DNA of 64,000 nucleotides from Haliclystus octoradiatus (taxonomy: Eukaryota > Cnidaria > Staurozoa > Stauromedusae > Haliclystidae): contig OU744448.1 in NCBI GenBank assembly GCA_916610825.1, positions 35,363,993 through 35,427,992 on the forward strand. Reading direction: 5' to 3'. A model generated the notes under the pieces. That model saw nothing but the letters and a program-made list of their open reading frames with translations, was not told the origin of the DNA and did not search any database. The translations under genes were made by a program, and so were the position numbers. Shown in pieces: positions 1-18,487 of this stretch (its first letter is position 1; each line of letters opens with the position of its first letter).

Positions 1-1631
1 ATCAACGTATTTGCTTTGTGTTAGGTGCCATGGTTGCGTTATGTGACATCAATGAATACCGTCATTGCATCAAACGATTTGAGGTAATTCCATGGATTCT
101 GATTGGTTGAACATGTAGCATTGATTCTGATGACGATGCACTTGTAGATTCATATAAATATAGAAAATGATGTATTCAGTATCAATTTAATCAGCTCAAC
201 TCATCATAAGTATGCGCGGTACAGTCTACAATAAAGAATAACCGCAATTAATCACAGATATCTTGCAAAATTCTTCTTTTTGATAAGTTTAACACACACA
301 AACTCAGGTTGTTGCAACGTTTCGACACATTTTCTTCTGCCAATCTCAAGTGAATATTTCATTAATATAAAATTGTAGTAAATAGAAAATACTGAATTGA
401 GGATATTTTAATCAAGGGTATATTACATACAATAGCTAAGAGATTGGTATCTATACAAGCTTTATGTTTTGACATAAATTAATAATTTCATATAAAAACA
501 ATACTCACTTGAGAATGACACAAAATATAATAAATAAAGTAAATTGATAATAATGTTTCGGGTTTTCCAAAAAAGGTTAATTATTATAGTCATTGTTACT
601 TTGAAGAATAATATTTAATTGCTCATAAACTAATAATTTTTAATCGATGAAAATGAAATTCCTCAGATTGATATGACTTTAAAACTAAACTGTCTCCCCC
701 TCCCCCCTTATTGACAGGTAACATATCCCTTGATGCAGATTGATATTTTCTCACTTGACAGAGTCCTTTGCTTGACCGTCTGTACGCGACAATGTTTTCA
801 ATGGTTGATCTGCTAGTTGTCATGCCTGAAAATCTAAGAGACGTTTGCCTCAGCAAACAATACGTGAGTGTATCATGTGACACGTGTAATGCTGAATAAT
901 AGAATGAGCCTCGATTTGATTGTATCATGCCTCTGTTTACTTATAGGCTGGCATCGAAAAGAGTGTTCTTGTCCATTTCATACAATTAAGGGCTGACTAT
1001 AAAACAGCGAGACTTGCAAAGATATTTACAGAGGGTGGCATATAACCTAGACGTAGACAATTAAAACTAAATCAAAATCACTACGAGGCTAATTTGTTTT
1101 GTTTATGATTTCAATTCTAAACAGCTTGTTACAATTAAATCGTCTTATTCGTGATGACTTTAATTTGATATTTTCAAAACTTAATCTCAATATGTAAACG
1201 AAATTGAGTTCGTTTTGATTCATATCTTTTTTTATAATATCCATGTGATTTAATGTATAAAGCCTCATAATTTAAATATTATTCAATTCTGTGTCAAGTG
1301 AGTGTGATCACAATCTCTTCGTTTGATTTTATTTTGATCTGAGTTAATTCTTTTCTCTGATATTGTCACACATCATTCATTTTCTGCAGACAGGTGGCAG
1401 TACAATATGCGCCCTGATATAACTATTGAGTTTGTTGCCCTGAATACGTCATCTGTCCATTACTTATTTATGGATTTTCATTTTTATTATTTTGTTTCTG
1501 AAACATCTTTGCGTCTGCGTTGAAATTCCTCTTATCTTGCGACTCAGCCGTTCGCGTGGTCGTTTGTTAATTGTGCAGAGGGATTTCCAAGATGAAACAC
1601 CACACGAATCAATGAACGAAGGAGATATAAA
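1..1631. other. Intergenic, no gene seen
   Basis: AT-rich sequence with only short open frames, none with splice logic or a recognisable product. I see no RNA gene or delimited transposon here. The last part must hold the promoter of the gene starting at 1632, but no convincing TATA or initiator could be picked out. Confidence 0.5.
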
Positions 1632-3312
1632 ATGGCGTTTATGGAGTATACTGGGATGTCAGCTAGGGCAATCTGTTGTTCTTTGACGTCGTTTGTGTCT
1701 GGCATTCGAGATAACCAAACTGTTAAAGAACGTACTTATGGCGCTTCTCATCCGTCTCGAACTGAGCGACCTTTGCTGAATGAACACGAGACAGAAGATT
1801 TGCGCAAATCAGCCAGATTCTTAGACTTCCGCCCTCAGCATGACCACGCGTGTATCTACTGCTACAGTTTAATCAATTTGGATATTAGAGGGCAAGTCGA
1901 CAGAATGAAAGTGAAGAAGCTCAAAGAAAATATTTTGCATATGGTTCTAATCAAACTGGATTTATCAGAATCATTGAGGAGCACGTACCAATATCTAGAG
2001 AAATGGCAAAATGATTTAGATGAAAACGAGGGTGAATTTCTACTCTTGATGGATACGATCTTCTGTTTGCGGTTCCCGGATGGAGAGAATAATGAGAAAT
2101 TAAAGTTTGATAACGATAGAAAAGAGTTTGTGAAAATATTCACAGCAAGAAAAGGTGACTCTTTGTAGTTGTTATGAAAGACCAGATTGTTACTAACGGA
2201 TTCACTAGTCGATAACAAAGTCACGTGTACTTCTCTTGTAGGAATGTCAAATTCACTCAAACATGTGGATTATTGGGGAACGAGGCAGCAGCTTTTGTCT
2301 GGTAAAGTCATTGCCGATCACGTATCACCGGAATATGGTCCACTAGATCCAATCTTTGGAGTTCTACTACATCCTACATCCGGTTAGTTGATGAGTATTT
2401 TAAGAATGATTTAAGATGTTCGTATGTATTATTACCATAATAATAATCATTATTGTATAAGTAAAGATGTAAATTCATATGAATAAGGAACTCCCGTTGA
2501 CAATACTGCTTGTTTAATTGGGAGACTCATCTTATGAAATTCCACTTCGGCCTGCCTGAAGCCATGCTGAAGCTGTTTTGTCGCTTCTTTTCCTACTGAC
2601 GAGGACGCGTAGCCTCTTTTTATAGAAAATGTTTTCTTTTATAAATTTATGAGGCACGGTACGACTTCATTCCATTTTGAAATTCTTATTTACTCGACTG
2701 TAAAATAATGTCGTTTCGAACTGTACAGCAGCAGCAACTTTAACAGTCTATGAGACGCAAAACGTATTTAGAAGCAGTGTCAGAATTAAGGTTTTATTAC
2801 AAACCTCAAAGGCAACAGTAATTTCGGATTAATTTCATTTAATCTCAACGCTTCGTTCATCGCTATGACCATTTTCAAAGGAGAGCGATGACAGAAACTG
2901 CTGTTGCCCTTGATTCTTGTGATAGAATACTATACAAAGAAGCTACTCGTCATGTGCCAAATGTGAGAGGTTATTTGCAGATTATCAAACTGCTGCATTT
3001 TACATTTTGTAACTTGTAACTTTCTTCAATTGTTCTTTGCATATTGTGTTTGTAGGTCGGACGGGCCCTGGAGACAGCGGTTGGATGCATAATTTACTAT
3101 TCGATGGTGAAGGACCAATCGCGTACCATTCTGCTGTCCATGATGCATTTGGTTATCTACTGGAAACACACAATATAGGGCCTGGATACGATTACCTCGG
3201 ATCATGGTCTGTGTTCAGTTCACGGCTACCGATGTCAGGGCAGCTCTCTGGGATGAAATTTTGGGATCAGGCTTTGCAAATCAACTCATGCTGTCCAGTT
3301 AAAGAAATATAG
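1632..3312 (+). CDS. Unrecognised three-exon gene, 306 residues
   Basis: Exons 1632-2154, 2242-2382 and 3056-3312 join in frame (both introns phase 1, GT-AG), ending in TAG at 3310. The ATG at 1632 has a good context (AAAATGG). I do not recognise the protein. Residues about 1-174 are charged and include a CxxC pair (HACIYC) followed by a predicted amphipathic helix; this stretch looks faintly like a TGF-beta-type propeptide, but the C-terminus has no cystine-knot pattern, so I do not assign that. Residues about 190-306 are rich in Gly, His, Asp, Tyr and Trp, with runs such as GPGDSGWMHNLL, AVHDAFGYLL and GPGYDYLGSW, which look like one conserved globular domain. No clear signal peptide or membrane span. 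The in-frame splicing argues the three exons belong together; two adjacent genes cannot be excluded. Confidence 0.6.
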
Positions 3313-4742
3313 ACGATGGGTTCGATCTCACGTAGTTACTATAGCAGCTAAAGCTCGACTGTTTGAGGCGACGTTTTTCCTTTTTGTAAATTCTAATTAT
3401 ATAATTTAGATGGTTGATACAGTATAATCAACATTGTAAATTTGAACCTCTCGACAAAGATATTATGACAATTGATCAATCCGAGTTTGTCTCTAAAACT
3501 GTTTCGCCTTAAGGGATAATTACACAGCATCTATCTGGGCATGTCAAAGATGATATATCTGACTAATAAAAAGCAGACTATAGTTCATCTTAGACATATT
3601 CTATCATTAGGCTCCTTAGCCGTCCACTAATTCATTTCCATCTTTTACAACATCAATGTGTATTATCTCTGAATCTGAACAGACAAGATGTTTGCACCAT
3701 ATAGACTCACCTGTGCGATCTTCTAACTAATTTAAAGTAATACTAAAACAATAAATACGTAATTAAGATAACACAGTTTGACACCAGAGAGCTATCAATC
3801 AATGACGTCACCCTCAGATTAAATCGTTGTGATCATTGGTTAGCACAGAGCACAGACTCCGGCACAGACTCTAACTAATGTAACATCCTGGACGGCTGTC
3901 TGATGTCACTGCTACATAAATTTGCAGTGTAGATTATGGACAGGTACGATACATTGCGCAGCCTGTCTTGCGATAACAAAATATTATTTGCTACATAAGC
4001 ATACATAAAGTCCAACCTTGTATTGTCAAATTATTAGGATATATGTAGGCAATGTATATGCCTGTCAACAATTGAAAGTTGATCAAATATAAAAACTAAA
4101 TTAAAGAGCATCACAAATCATGATCAGACATGAAATTGCCGTAAGATATATAATATGCTGCAATTCAATTCAAAAGGATTTGAATTTTTATGTAGGAAAA
4201 AAGCATTCAGAAGTCATTTACTGGCCACGTGGTGTTAGTCAGTGGAACAAGCTTTCCAGTGATATTATCCAAATATCAGCATTGAAATTGTTCAAGAAAA
4301 AAATTGAAAGAACATTTACATAAAACAATATTATCTTTATCATTTTGTGTCAGTGACGTGAAAAGAAGCATCACGCTAATACCGGCTTCTAAAGAAACGT
4401 AACAAACAAACAAACTAACAAAATCCTTTCCAACTCCATGCCATTGACATTTTACACACATACAGGCTATGTCTGTGAACGATGTCATGAGATGGCTGTG
4501 AATCATGCGATTTTTATAACAATTTAAGTGGTTTGGGTTTGACCCGTTTGACCTATCTCGTCCCCTTCCTTCCTAACTCTCTGCCACGCCTACCTAGCTG
4601 CCTCATTTTGAGAATAATACGTTTTCTGCCTCGTGGCGATAATTAATTCTTTCTCGACGTTTTCATTTCAAGAAGCTGGAAATCGTTTGCAGAATTATTC
4701 TTGTTTTGAAATAGCTCAGCTTCACTGCTTATCGATTCAACT
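3313..4742. other. Intergenic between the unknown gene and MDH1
   Basis: Holds a LINE C-terminal remnant (4120-4323) followed by an A/C-rich tail near 4400, and the presumed MDH1 promoter. An AATAAA lies near 3750 but is over 400 bp beyond the stop at 3312. Nothing else supported. Confidence 0.5.
4120..4323 (+). pseudogene. LINE reverse-transcriptase C-terminal remnant
   Basis: A 67-codon frame whose end reads W-P-R-G-V-S-Q-W-N-K-L-S then ALKLFKKKIERTF. This is the pattern (W-N-x-L-P, then a short helix ending in FK) that closes many CR1/jockey-group LINE open frames; the same kind of ending (WWNSLPEKC, then SSIQTFLS) closes the LINE at 38989-39390 in this window. No polymerase core remains upstream, so this is a heavily truncated copy. 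Assignment is by motif resemblance only. Confidence 0.45.
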
Positions 4743-6674
4743 ATGGTACGTATTGCTAAAGCGACGATTCTGTTATTTATGCACAAGTAAGGCCGTGCAT
4801 GTTTTTGTTTGATGTACGGTCCTTGACTTTCATAGAAACTTTCAGACGCGTTGGTTTTGATTTGTTAGTTTTTTGGTGGGCGTTCGTTTACTTCATTACA
4901 ATTTTTGTGTATTTTTGTGTTGTGCTTGAATTATTCGAGGGATCGGACTGTAAATTATTAAGGGGAAATTTCTATTTATATATGTTAAAAAATTCAAACT
5001 GTCCAAGTTTTGTGTGGTTTCTGAAGGGCTATGATGACCTTCGCATCTCATTTTTTGGATGTAAGAAATATGGGACGTCCCGACCTCATCTCCGATCAAT
5101 CTTATTCCTGCTTGAAAACATGTCTATTTAAAGATTTACCTAGTTTAATTGAAAGCAAAACAGTTCTGATGTTGTTAGTGTACTACTCTTTTGTTTATTG
5201 ATATAATTTATTATTATTAAAACCCTTTTATGTTTTATGTTTTTGTTTATATTATTTTAAACTTAGAAACCGTTTCAACGCGATCTCGTTTCAATTGCGT
5301 CAATGGTATCGTAGCAACGCGGTATCAGATTTTTCACGTAATAAGATCAGTGAAAATTTGAAGTATAAAAATTTCAAAATAATTAAAACAAGTTCTGTTG
5401 TATGTTTGTTTTTGCAGGCATTGCGTGTTTGCGTCACGGGAGCAGCGGGGCAAATAGCATACTCTTTATTGCATGCCATTGCCAAGGGAGATGTGTTTGG
5501 AATAGACCAGCCAATTGTATTATCGCTACTTGACATAGCTCCAATGATGACTGTTCTTGACGGCGTTGTGATGGAATTAGAAGATTGCTCCCTCCCACTT
5601 CTACAAGGTAGTATGACTCACACATGCGCTTAAAGCATTCTCTTCGTCGTTGGTGGTGTTGCTTCTCAATGAGGTATAATTTGTTGTTTTAGAAATAATT
5701 GCTACATCCGATGAAGCGGTAGCATTCAAAGATATTGATGTTGCTGTATTAGTTGGTTCAATGCCTCGCAAGGAAGGAATGGAACGTAAAGAATTATTGA
5801 AAGCAAATGCCAAGATCTTTATCTCACAGGGTAAAGCACTCAATGAGAATGCAAAAACTACTGTCAAGGTTTTAGTAGTTGGAAACCCAGCCAATACCAA
5901 TTGTTTAATTGCTGCCAACATTGCACCGAAGATCCCTAATGAAAACTTCAGCTGTCTCACACGACTTGATCACAACAGAGCCATCGGACAACTTGCAAAG
6001 CGCCTCAAGGTGTCTCCTGAATGTATCCGTAATGTCATCATTTGGGGCAATCATTCGTCAACACAATATCCTGATGCGCGATTTGCTGTTGTCAACGGTA
6101 CAGAGTCAGCACAGGGATTGGTTGCTAACGATGCATGGTTACAAAATGATTTTATCAAGGTTGGTGGATTCACAACTTGCATCATGTCATTAAGTCAGAT
6201 ATTTGTTCTATCCACTTTGACACTAGACGAGGTTTAACGAGGTTTGTGTTTTACATGTTTTTTTCAATAGACTGTTCAACAGCGTGGATCTTCTATCATC
6301 AAAGCTAGGAAATTGTCAAGTGCAATGTCTGCTGCAAAGGCAATTTGTGATCATCTCAGAACGTGGTGGTTTGGTACTAAGGAGGTTTGTGAAAATCATA
6401 GCTTCAAATTTCTCAGATTTTATTTCTCCAATTTATCATCAATTTATCTGTTTATTATTTAAAGGGAGAGTTTGTGAGTATGGGCGTGATGTCAGATGGT
6501 TCATACAACATCCCAAAGGGATTGATTTATTCGTTCCCTGTCACCGTCAAGGATTGCAAAGTCAGTATTGTCACTGGACTTGAAATTGATACGTTTTCAC
6601 GTCAAAAGATGGATGCCACCGCCAAGGAATTGCTAGAAGAGAAAGAGAGTATCTCTTTTGCCTTATCACCATGA
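4743..6674 (+). CDS. MDH1: Malate dehydrogenase, cytosolic
   Basis: Catalyses NAD-dependent interconversion of malate and oxaloacetate in the cytosol (malate-aspartate shuttle). Exons: 4743-4745, 5418-5607, 5693-6159, 6271-6384, 6465-6674; about 327 residues against 334 in vertebrates. Visible motifs: the dinucleotide-binding loop [12 protein letters not shown] near the N-terminus, the substrate-loop arginines in [24 protein letters not shown], the catalytic Asp/His pair in LTRLDHNRA and [10 protein letters not shown], and the C-terminal [11 protein letters not shown]. Coding exon 1 is inferred to be just the ATG, directly followed by a GTACGT donor; the next exon opens in phase 0 at [11 protein letters not shown]. 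Vertebrate MDH1 also breaks after its second codon, which supports the model. The start is the least certain part; the rest is secure. Intron 1 (672 nt) has a chance open frame that I do not annotate. Confidence 0.93.
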
Positions 6675-6945
6675 CTACATTCATCATCAACAAGTCGTTT
6701 GTGAAATACATACTTCTGGGTCGGGTTCAGCGTAACTCAAATAATTATTCGCAGACTCTACCAACCATTCCTAGCATTTTTGATTGTTTATTTGTTAGCT
6801 CCAATGTAACAATAACTACAAATGTGCTGATGATATTTACTAGACAAGGAAATAACATAAGAAAATCTTTTGTTTTGTTTTGTCTTCTGTGTTTCATATA
6901 CTCACAAATATGAAATACAATATTGTATTAACAGACGCCTTACGT

Positions 6946-6951
6946 AATAAA
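6946..6951 (+). terminator. Candidate MDH1 polyadenylation signal
   Basis: Canonical AATAAA 272 bp beyond the MDH1 stop and on the same strand. It is the first canonical hexamer I found after the stop. Placement is inference; no transcript evidence. Confidence 0.4.
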
Positions 6952-7580
6952 GACGGTCATGTTATTGCTATATAATAACAGCTAAATATCCTATGCAATG
7001 CTCTACATCAGAGACTTTACCGTCTTGGACATTTGTTACAATGCAAATCTTTATTTAGAGGCAAAACAGGTTGGCAGAATAATTAATGAAACTCACAACG
7101 TAATCATGAGTCCATTGCAAATTGTACACAGATTTTGTGTCGTTTAAAAACTCACCTATATAGTATAGCCTATAAATAAATTTAGTTTATTTTCAAGATT
7201 TCAACTTTCACAGCATCCATACATAATTTAATATAGATTATAGATTTTTAGAATGTCTTATTATTATTATTACCGAATGATTCAAGGCAAAAAATTATAA
7301 GTGTGACATATAATCTTCAATGTTTTTTTTTTTTATACAATCATAATTTAAAAGGACATAACTGTTTGGACTTTCCCTTAGCGATGACGGGCTTGTTTTG
7401 AATGTACTAGATTTTACGCGGGAAAAACCCTTGCTGTTTATTTAGTCTCATTTTCCCGTATTAGATTTCGTAATCTGCCGTCATGTGGGCCACCAAAGTC
7501 TAGTACGAAAGTAGCGTTCGAAAGCGTTTGATTCGTTTAGGTAGAATTATGAACCAATGAGCGCTTAATGTGAAAAATTT

Positions 7581-7645
7581 ATGGCTGCTACTTCATGCGA
7601 TGTGTCTGAAAAAGAAATTGAAACTACAAGTTTTATTTTCCTGAG
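7581..7645 (+). other. Orphan first-exon-like segment
   Basis: An ATG in a fair context (TTTATGG) opens 21 codons reading MAATSCDVSEKEIETTSFIFL, then a strong GTGAGT donor. I could not find a downstream exon that keeps the frame open: the nearby acceptors at about 7713, 7783 and 7940 all lead quickly to stops. It may be a small gene, an upstream reading frame in a leader exon of EIF5, or chance. Confidence 0.25.
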
Positions 7646-8934
7646 GTGAGTTCATAGACATTTGTCTCGCTTTTTCCTTGTTACTCTTGAGGTTTTGCTT
7701 CTGATTTTTAGATTAGATGCTTGGAGATGTCTTTTATGAAATCAATATCAAATATTTTAATTTTTAAGCATCTTTTTCGCAGTTTAACTTGACCAGTTTT
7801 GATCACGAGATTCAAGTTAATTCAGTTTTGTTTGCCAATTTTTACCTTCCAAGTATTTGTCCTATTTATTTTTTAGTCAATTGGGGATATTTCTGAATTG
7901 GAATTACTTTGGCCGTTGTGTTGATACAACTATACAAGGTGAATGAGGTCTTCTTTGGAAGGTAAGTGCCGTCTGGTCACTGGTATGAGATCACTTCGAT
8001 TAAAATTATGTCAGTCCTTGCAACGACGGACTTTAGCTACAAGAGGGTCAAGTTTACAGCGAATCAGGACATACATAGGCTTATTGAAAACCACCACCCG
8101 TCGAGTCTTCTACTTTTCTATCATTTTATAAATTCTATTTATTAAATTTAGTTAAGTTAGTTGTACAGTTTAATTTGTTTATTTGAAATTTGAAATACTA
8201 CAAATAAACGTGTATAAAGCTACTGATTTGGTTGAATTTTGAAAGTCAGGTGTTTTAAGTTGTATGCTAAAACACACATGGTTGTAGCTAGAAATTTACG
8301 CCATTAATTATCATCTATTGTTTTTGTGTGTGCGCTGGTTTGTAAATTGATTTCAGATTTAATATTTTTAAATATTTCCACTCTGTAGTCACCAAATGGG
8401 TATGAACTGATCTCCTACAACGCCTGCTGACCTCATTATTGGAACAGTTTTTATCACTTCTATCAAAACTATGCCTGCAATAATCTTCGCAGAACTTATT
8501 TTCAACTATCCTCACTTCTTTGCAATCTTACTAGAGGGAAACAATCTTGAAAATTCATGTTTACTGTTTGCATAAATAAATTAAATTTAGGGCAGAAATT
8601 AATATGCTTCGTCTGAATAATAAAAGGATTATCACTTTCAAAGTAATCAAGTTTCCATGACTACCGCATTGTTTATATTTAATGATTTACTGTTCGATAA
8701 AGTATGAATAAATGTAATCCACAAAGTGATTCAACAGATAGCTGAAACATATTGTGAAAGATTGCGCAATTGTAATTAAAGATTGGATTATACAGTACTA
8801 AGAAATGGCGCTATAAATAACGTATATTATTATTATTATTATAATTGAACAACAAATGCTGTAATAGTTGTTGAATAGAAATAGTGAAGTGTCTAGAATG
8901 TAAAGCTACATCATATGTCATGTCAGTATTATTA

Positions 8935-9795
8935 CAATAGAAACTGTTTATAACGTCACCTGTTATAACAAATTTCTTCAAAGGGAGAATACTGACCGGG
9001 GAACGTTGCGCGCGGAACTTGAATTCTTCATACCAAATTCAAGTACTCGTTTTGAAACAGAGTTGGCCTCGCCTTAATTCTATTGTTTTGAACGAAATAA
9101 TCAAACACGAGACAGGAACAAATGTCGAAGCCGTGAACTCGTGACAATCATCAACGAATCAATGTTTTTAAACAACGATTTATTCCATGCATTTAACTCA
9201 GATTCGCATAGTTTTATTGAATTATCACATTAGTTTGCTTTTGATATATTTATCCTTGGTTATATTTACTGAAGTTGCCTTGTTATTAGTTGGCAAGCAG
9301 CAGCTTTTATGGTCCGATCGTTACATCAACAAAAACATGAAAAAGAACGATAGTCGATACGCAAGATGACCTAAGATGTCAAGAAACACAAGGATTTGGC
9401 TTTATAACGAAAATCAAAATGTTAAACAAGGTTCTTGTTTAGTGTTACTTTCGTTCAACATATCAATCGAACTTGTCGAACTAAAAACGCTCCTGCACAT
9501 CATACTTTTTATACTGATGATCACATAGTAAACAATACATTAAAGTCCAGAACGTGATAAAATAAGTACGTAGTATAGCTCCCAAATTGTGATTTTAATT
9601 TGTTCATTTGAAATACTTTCCATAAAATCAACATACGGCCAGAATAATAAAATGAAGCTCACTCACACGCACGGCAGCTTTTCTCAAAGCTTTGTTTAAA
9701 TTGATGACGTATGAGTTGGTTGAGCGCGCAATGTTCCCCGGTCAGTATTCTCCCTTTAAGTTCCCTAGGGCTGCCGTTATAAGCAGTTTCTACTG
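8935..9795. mobile_element. Non-autonomous DNA transposon, about 75-bp TIRs
   Basis: The first about 75 bases and the reverse complement of the last about 75 match closely: both begin CARTAGAAACTG then TTATAACG, and both share GGGAGAATACTGACCGGGG followed by AAC(A/G)TTGCGCGC. Element length 861 bp with no transposase. TA precedes the left end; the right flank reads TC, so a TA duplication is only half supported. The CAGT...TTATAACG terminus resembles the short CAGTGAAACCTG...ATAACGG repeats elsewhere in the window, suggesting a pogo/mariner-type origin. Confidence 0.75.
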
Positions 9796-9851
9796 TCTTA
9801 GGATTTGATCATAAAGAATGCCATTCATTGAAAATTTTGAAGCTGGTGACA

Positions 9852-10122
9852 TGGAACCCTACTTTGTTTGTATCACTAACCTCACAAGACAAATACTGTT
9901 AATATTAATGTCAGACCATGACCGTCTACATTAATTAAAGGCAGCTATCTAACTTTAGAACATGTTTTTCATATGTTAGATTGTTTGGAACCCTACTTTG
10001 TTTGTCTCACTAACCTCACAAGACAAATACTGTTAATATTAATGTCAGACCATGACCGTCTACATTAATTAAAGGCAGCTATCTAACTTTAGAACATGTT
10101 TTTCATATGTTAGATTGTTTGG
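9852..10122. repeat. Tandem duplication, two 134-bp units
   Basis: The segment starting TGGAACCCTACTTTG at 9852 recurs at 9986 with almost no change (one A to C difference seen early in the unit), giving two back-to-back copies of about 134 bp. It lies just upstream of the EIF5 first coding exon. Near identity implies a recent duplication or an assembly effect. Confidence 0.9.
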
Positions 10123-10348
10123 TTACGTCGTCGTCTTTATTATCAGCCAAGATTACCCGCTTAAGGCGTCAGTGTTGCTGTGGCAAAGGCCTGTTAAGTT
10201 GGCCATATTCTGGGTGCATGGTTGGAAAAAGTAGAACGACTCATCTAATCAGTCAAGATTGCGGCCTTCGTCATCATTCAAACTATCAATTTCACAAACG
10301 GAATAGAAGCAATAACATTTTTTGTGGTATAGCAAAGAAACAGTCACC

Positions 10349-16629
<6,281 letters not shown>

Positions 16630-16797
16630 ATTTAATGATTGCTTTGCTGTTTTCAAAGTGTTTTAAAAGACATATAATTAATATATATAATATAGTAGTA
16701 GTTGTGCTGACATTGTTTAATTCCATTTATCTTATTATTACTATTATTATTATTATTGTTAACATCTGCATCTTGAGAAAGATGTTTTGTTTTAAAT

Positions 16798-18022
16798 CTA
16801 CGCTGTAGGTATCACTACGGTATTATTTGGAGAGATGACTTCTATCCAGTAGCCATCTGGATCTTTGATGAAAGCGAGGCCTTTTATCTTTCCTAGAAAC
16901 CAAACACAAATAATTCAACAGTAGACAAAGTAAAACAAACAGTATTTACCTATTTCAGTTTTGCATCAGCTTTAAAAGCCGTTTTGAACACCTGTTGATG
17001 CAAACACCATCTACGGAGTACATGTTCAAGTTACTGAGCAAGTTACAATATTTATGCTTGTTTGCCATGAAGAATTTCTTTTTGCTATGATCTTCCTGTG
17101 ACTACAGTAATCATGTACTTGTAGCTTTATTTGAGCTGAGTCTAAACCTCCCTCTTACAACTCACCACCGTCGAGTTTCTTTATGAATGGAACGCCTAAT
17201 GATTCAAATCGTTGACAGGCAGCCTCGATATCAGGCACAGATATTCCGATATGACCTAGTAAGTATTAAACATGAATGTAATTAATGTTTCATAGATTCA
17301 CTGGCAAAGTCAAATAAAGGTAATTTGTGAAATGCACGTACCGAATCCCTGTGGGTCACTGTTGCCGTTATGGTAATTTACAGTATCGTCATTTTCAGAA
17401 CCCCAATTGCTAAAGTGAATTCATCAATGAAATTAGATTTAGAAACAGTAATTACACTATCCCGAAGTAATTCAGTGCCAGGACTATGGACTGACGTGTG
17501 ATGATGGGTGACGGGGTGGGTAGATTGTATTTCTAGGTCTCAGTAATAAGTTAGTCAAAGTTTAACAACATGCGAACATTCACTGGCTTTGATGACTTTA
17601 TAACTCAGGTATCTATTATCTAAACATCAAATGATAACTTACTGTATCAGCTCAATAGTTCCTGAACGCGTCATTGCCCATTTCAGCTTCTCAATCTCTG
17701 TTCCATTTGGGACATCATTTTTATTCTCATAACCAACAAAATATGCTGTGAACTTCATTGCTTCGACATCAAGCTTTGATAACAACCTAATTCAAAAATG
17801 AAATTAAACAGGCCCAGTGAACATGTCATCATATAGGCTATTTTAGCGTTTAAGCGTCATCACCTACGTCATGCCAAGGACACCTGAATAGAATTTCAAT
17901 GATGCCTCTGGATCTTTGATGCGGTACATCGTCTGTTGCATTATAAATCCCTCTGTTGCAGGGTCAGGATCTGATAGGCATTTTTCTAAGTCAGCGGCAC
18001 TAAGAGATCCGTTGACACTCAT
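16798..18022 (-). CDS. GLO1: Lactoylglutathione lyase (glyoxalase I)
   Basis: Converts the methylglyoxal-glutathione hemithioacetal to S-lactoylglutathione in the cytosol. Five exons on the minus strand: 18022-17868, 17786-17643, 17409-17342, 17255-17166, 16892-16798; all junctions GT-AG and in phase, 183 residues (human 184). Visible family signatures: [10 protein letters not shown] with the first metal-ligand Gln, FYSGVLGMT, the Glu of [24 protein letters not shown] with the metal His, and [10 protein letters not shown] with the catalytic Glu. The ATG at 18022 gives the normal N-terminus length. The gene is convergent with EIF5 with only 168 bp between stops, so the two 3' UTRs probably overlap or abut. 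Confidence 0.96.
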
Positions 18023-18487
18023 CTTTTAGAATATTTCAGAATGTCAGATCCTTCTAACAGGCTGCAAAGACAAAATGGAACAAATCATCCATCATCATCT
18101 TTTGAGATGCCTTTAAGCGTGCACCACCTAAATGATAGTGGCGCTCGCACATAATAATAAGACGTCAACAGCATACAAATAATTAAATAGAAATATAAAA
18201 TTATTAAGTAATAGATGGGTTATTGTAATTCTTTACATGCTAGTATATAATTTTTAACAAGATGCTTTGGAAACCAGATAGTCAACGGGCTCCTTCATCG
18301 AGAGTATATAATTCTAAGATAATTTTAGATCCTGCTGATTAATTCTTCAAGCAGATACAAAGATTTGAGACTTTCTTATGTTTTTGAGCCCAGGAGGGGG
18401 GGTACTTGTCAAATAATGTCGCCCCAGTCTCATATCCAAGAGGATTAAATGAGTTTGAAAGGACATGTCAATTTTAGCCTACTGCTG

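Larger units (their letters stand above)
6675..8934. other. Intergenic, MDH1 3' end to first transposon
   Basis: Contains a probable MDH1 polyadenylation signal (6946-6951), one orphan exon-like segment (7581-7645) and short ATT tracts near 8830. I see no complete gene. A short open frame at 7943-8131 has no recognisable product. Confidence 0.4.

Noticed and set aside
1632-2154. TGF-beta/activin propeptide
   Set aside because: Only a CxxC and one amphipathic helix resemble it; the spliced C-terminus has no cystine-knot domain or furin-type processing site.
4799-5131. 110-codon open frame rich in Phe, Leu and Val, like a membrane protein
   Set aside because: It lies wholly within MDH1 intron 1 in AT/T-rich DNA, has no splice or conservation support and no recognisable family.
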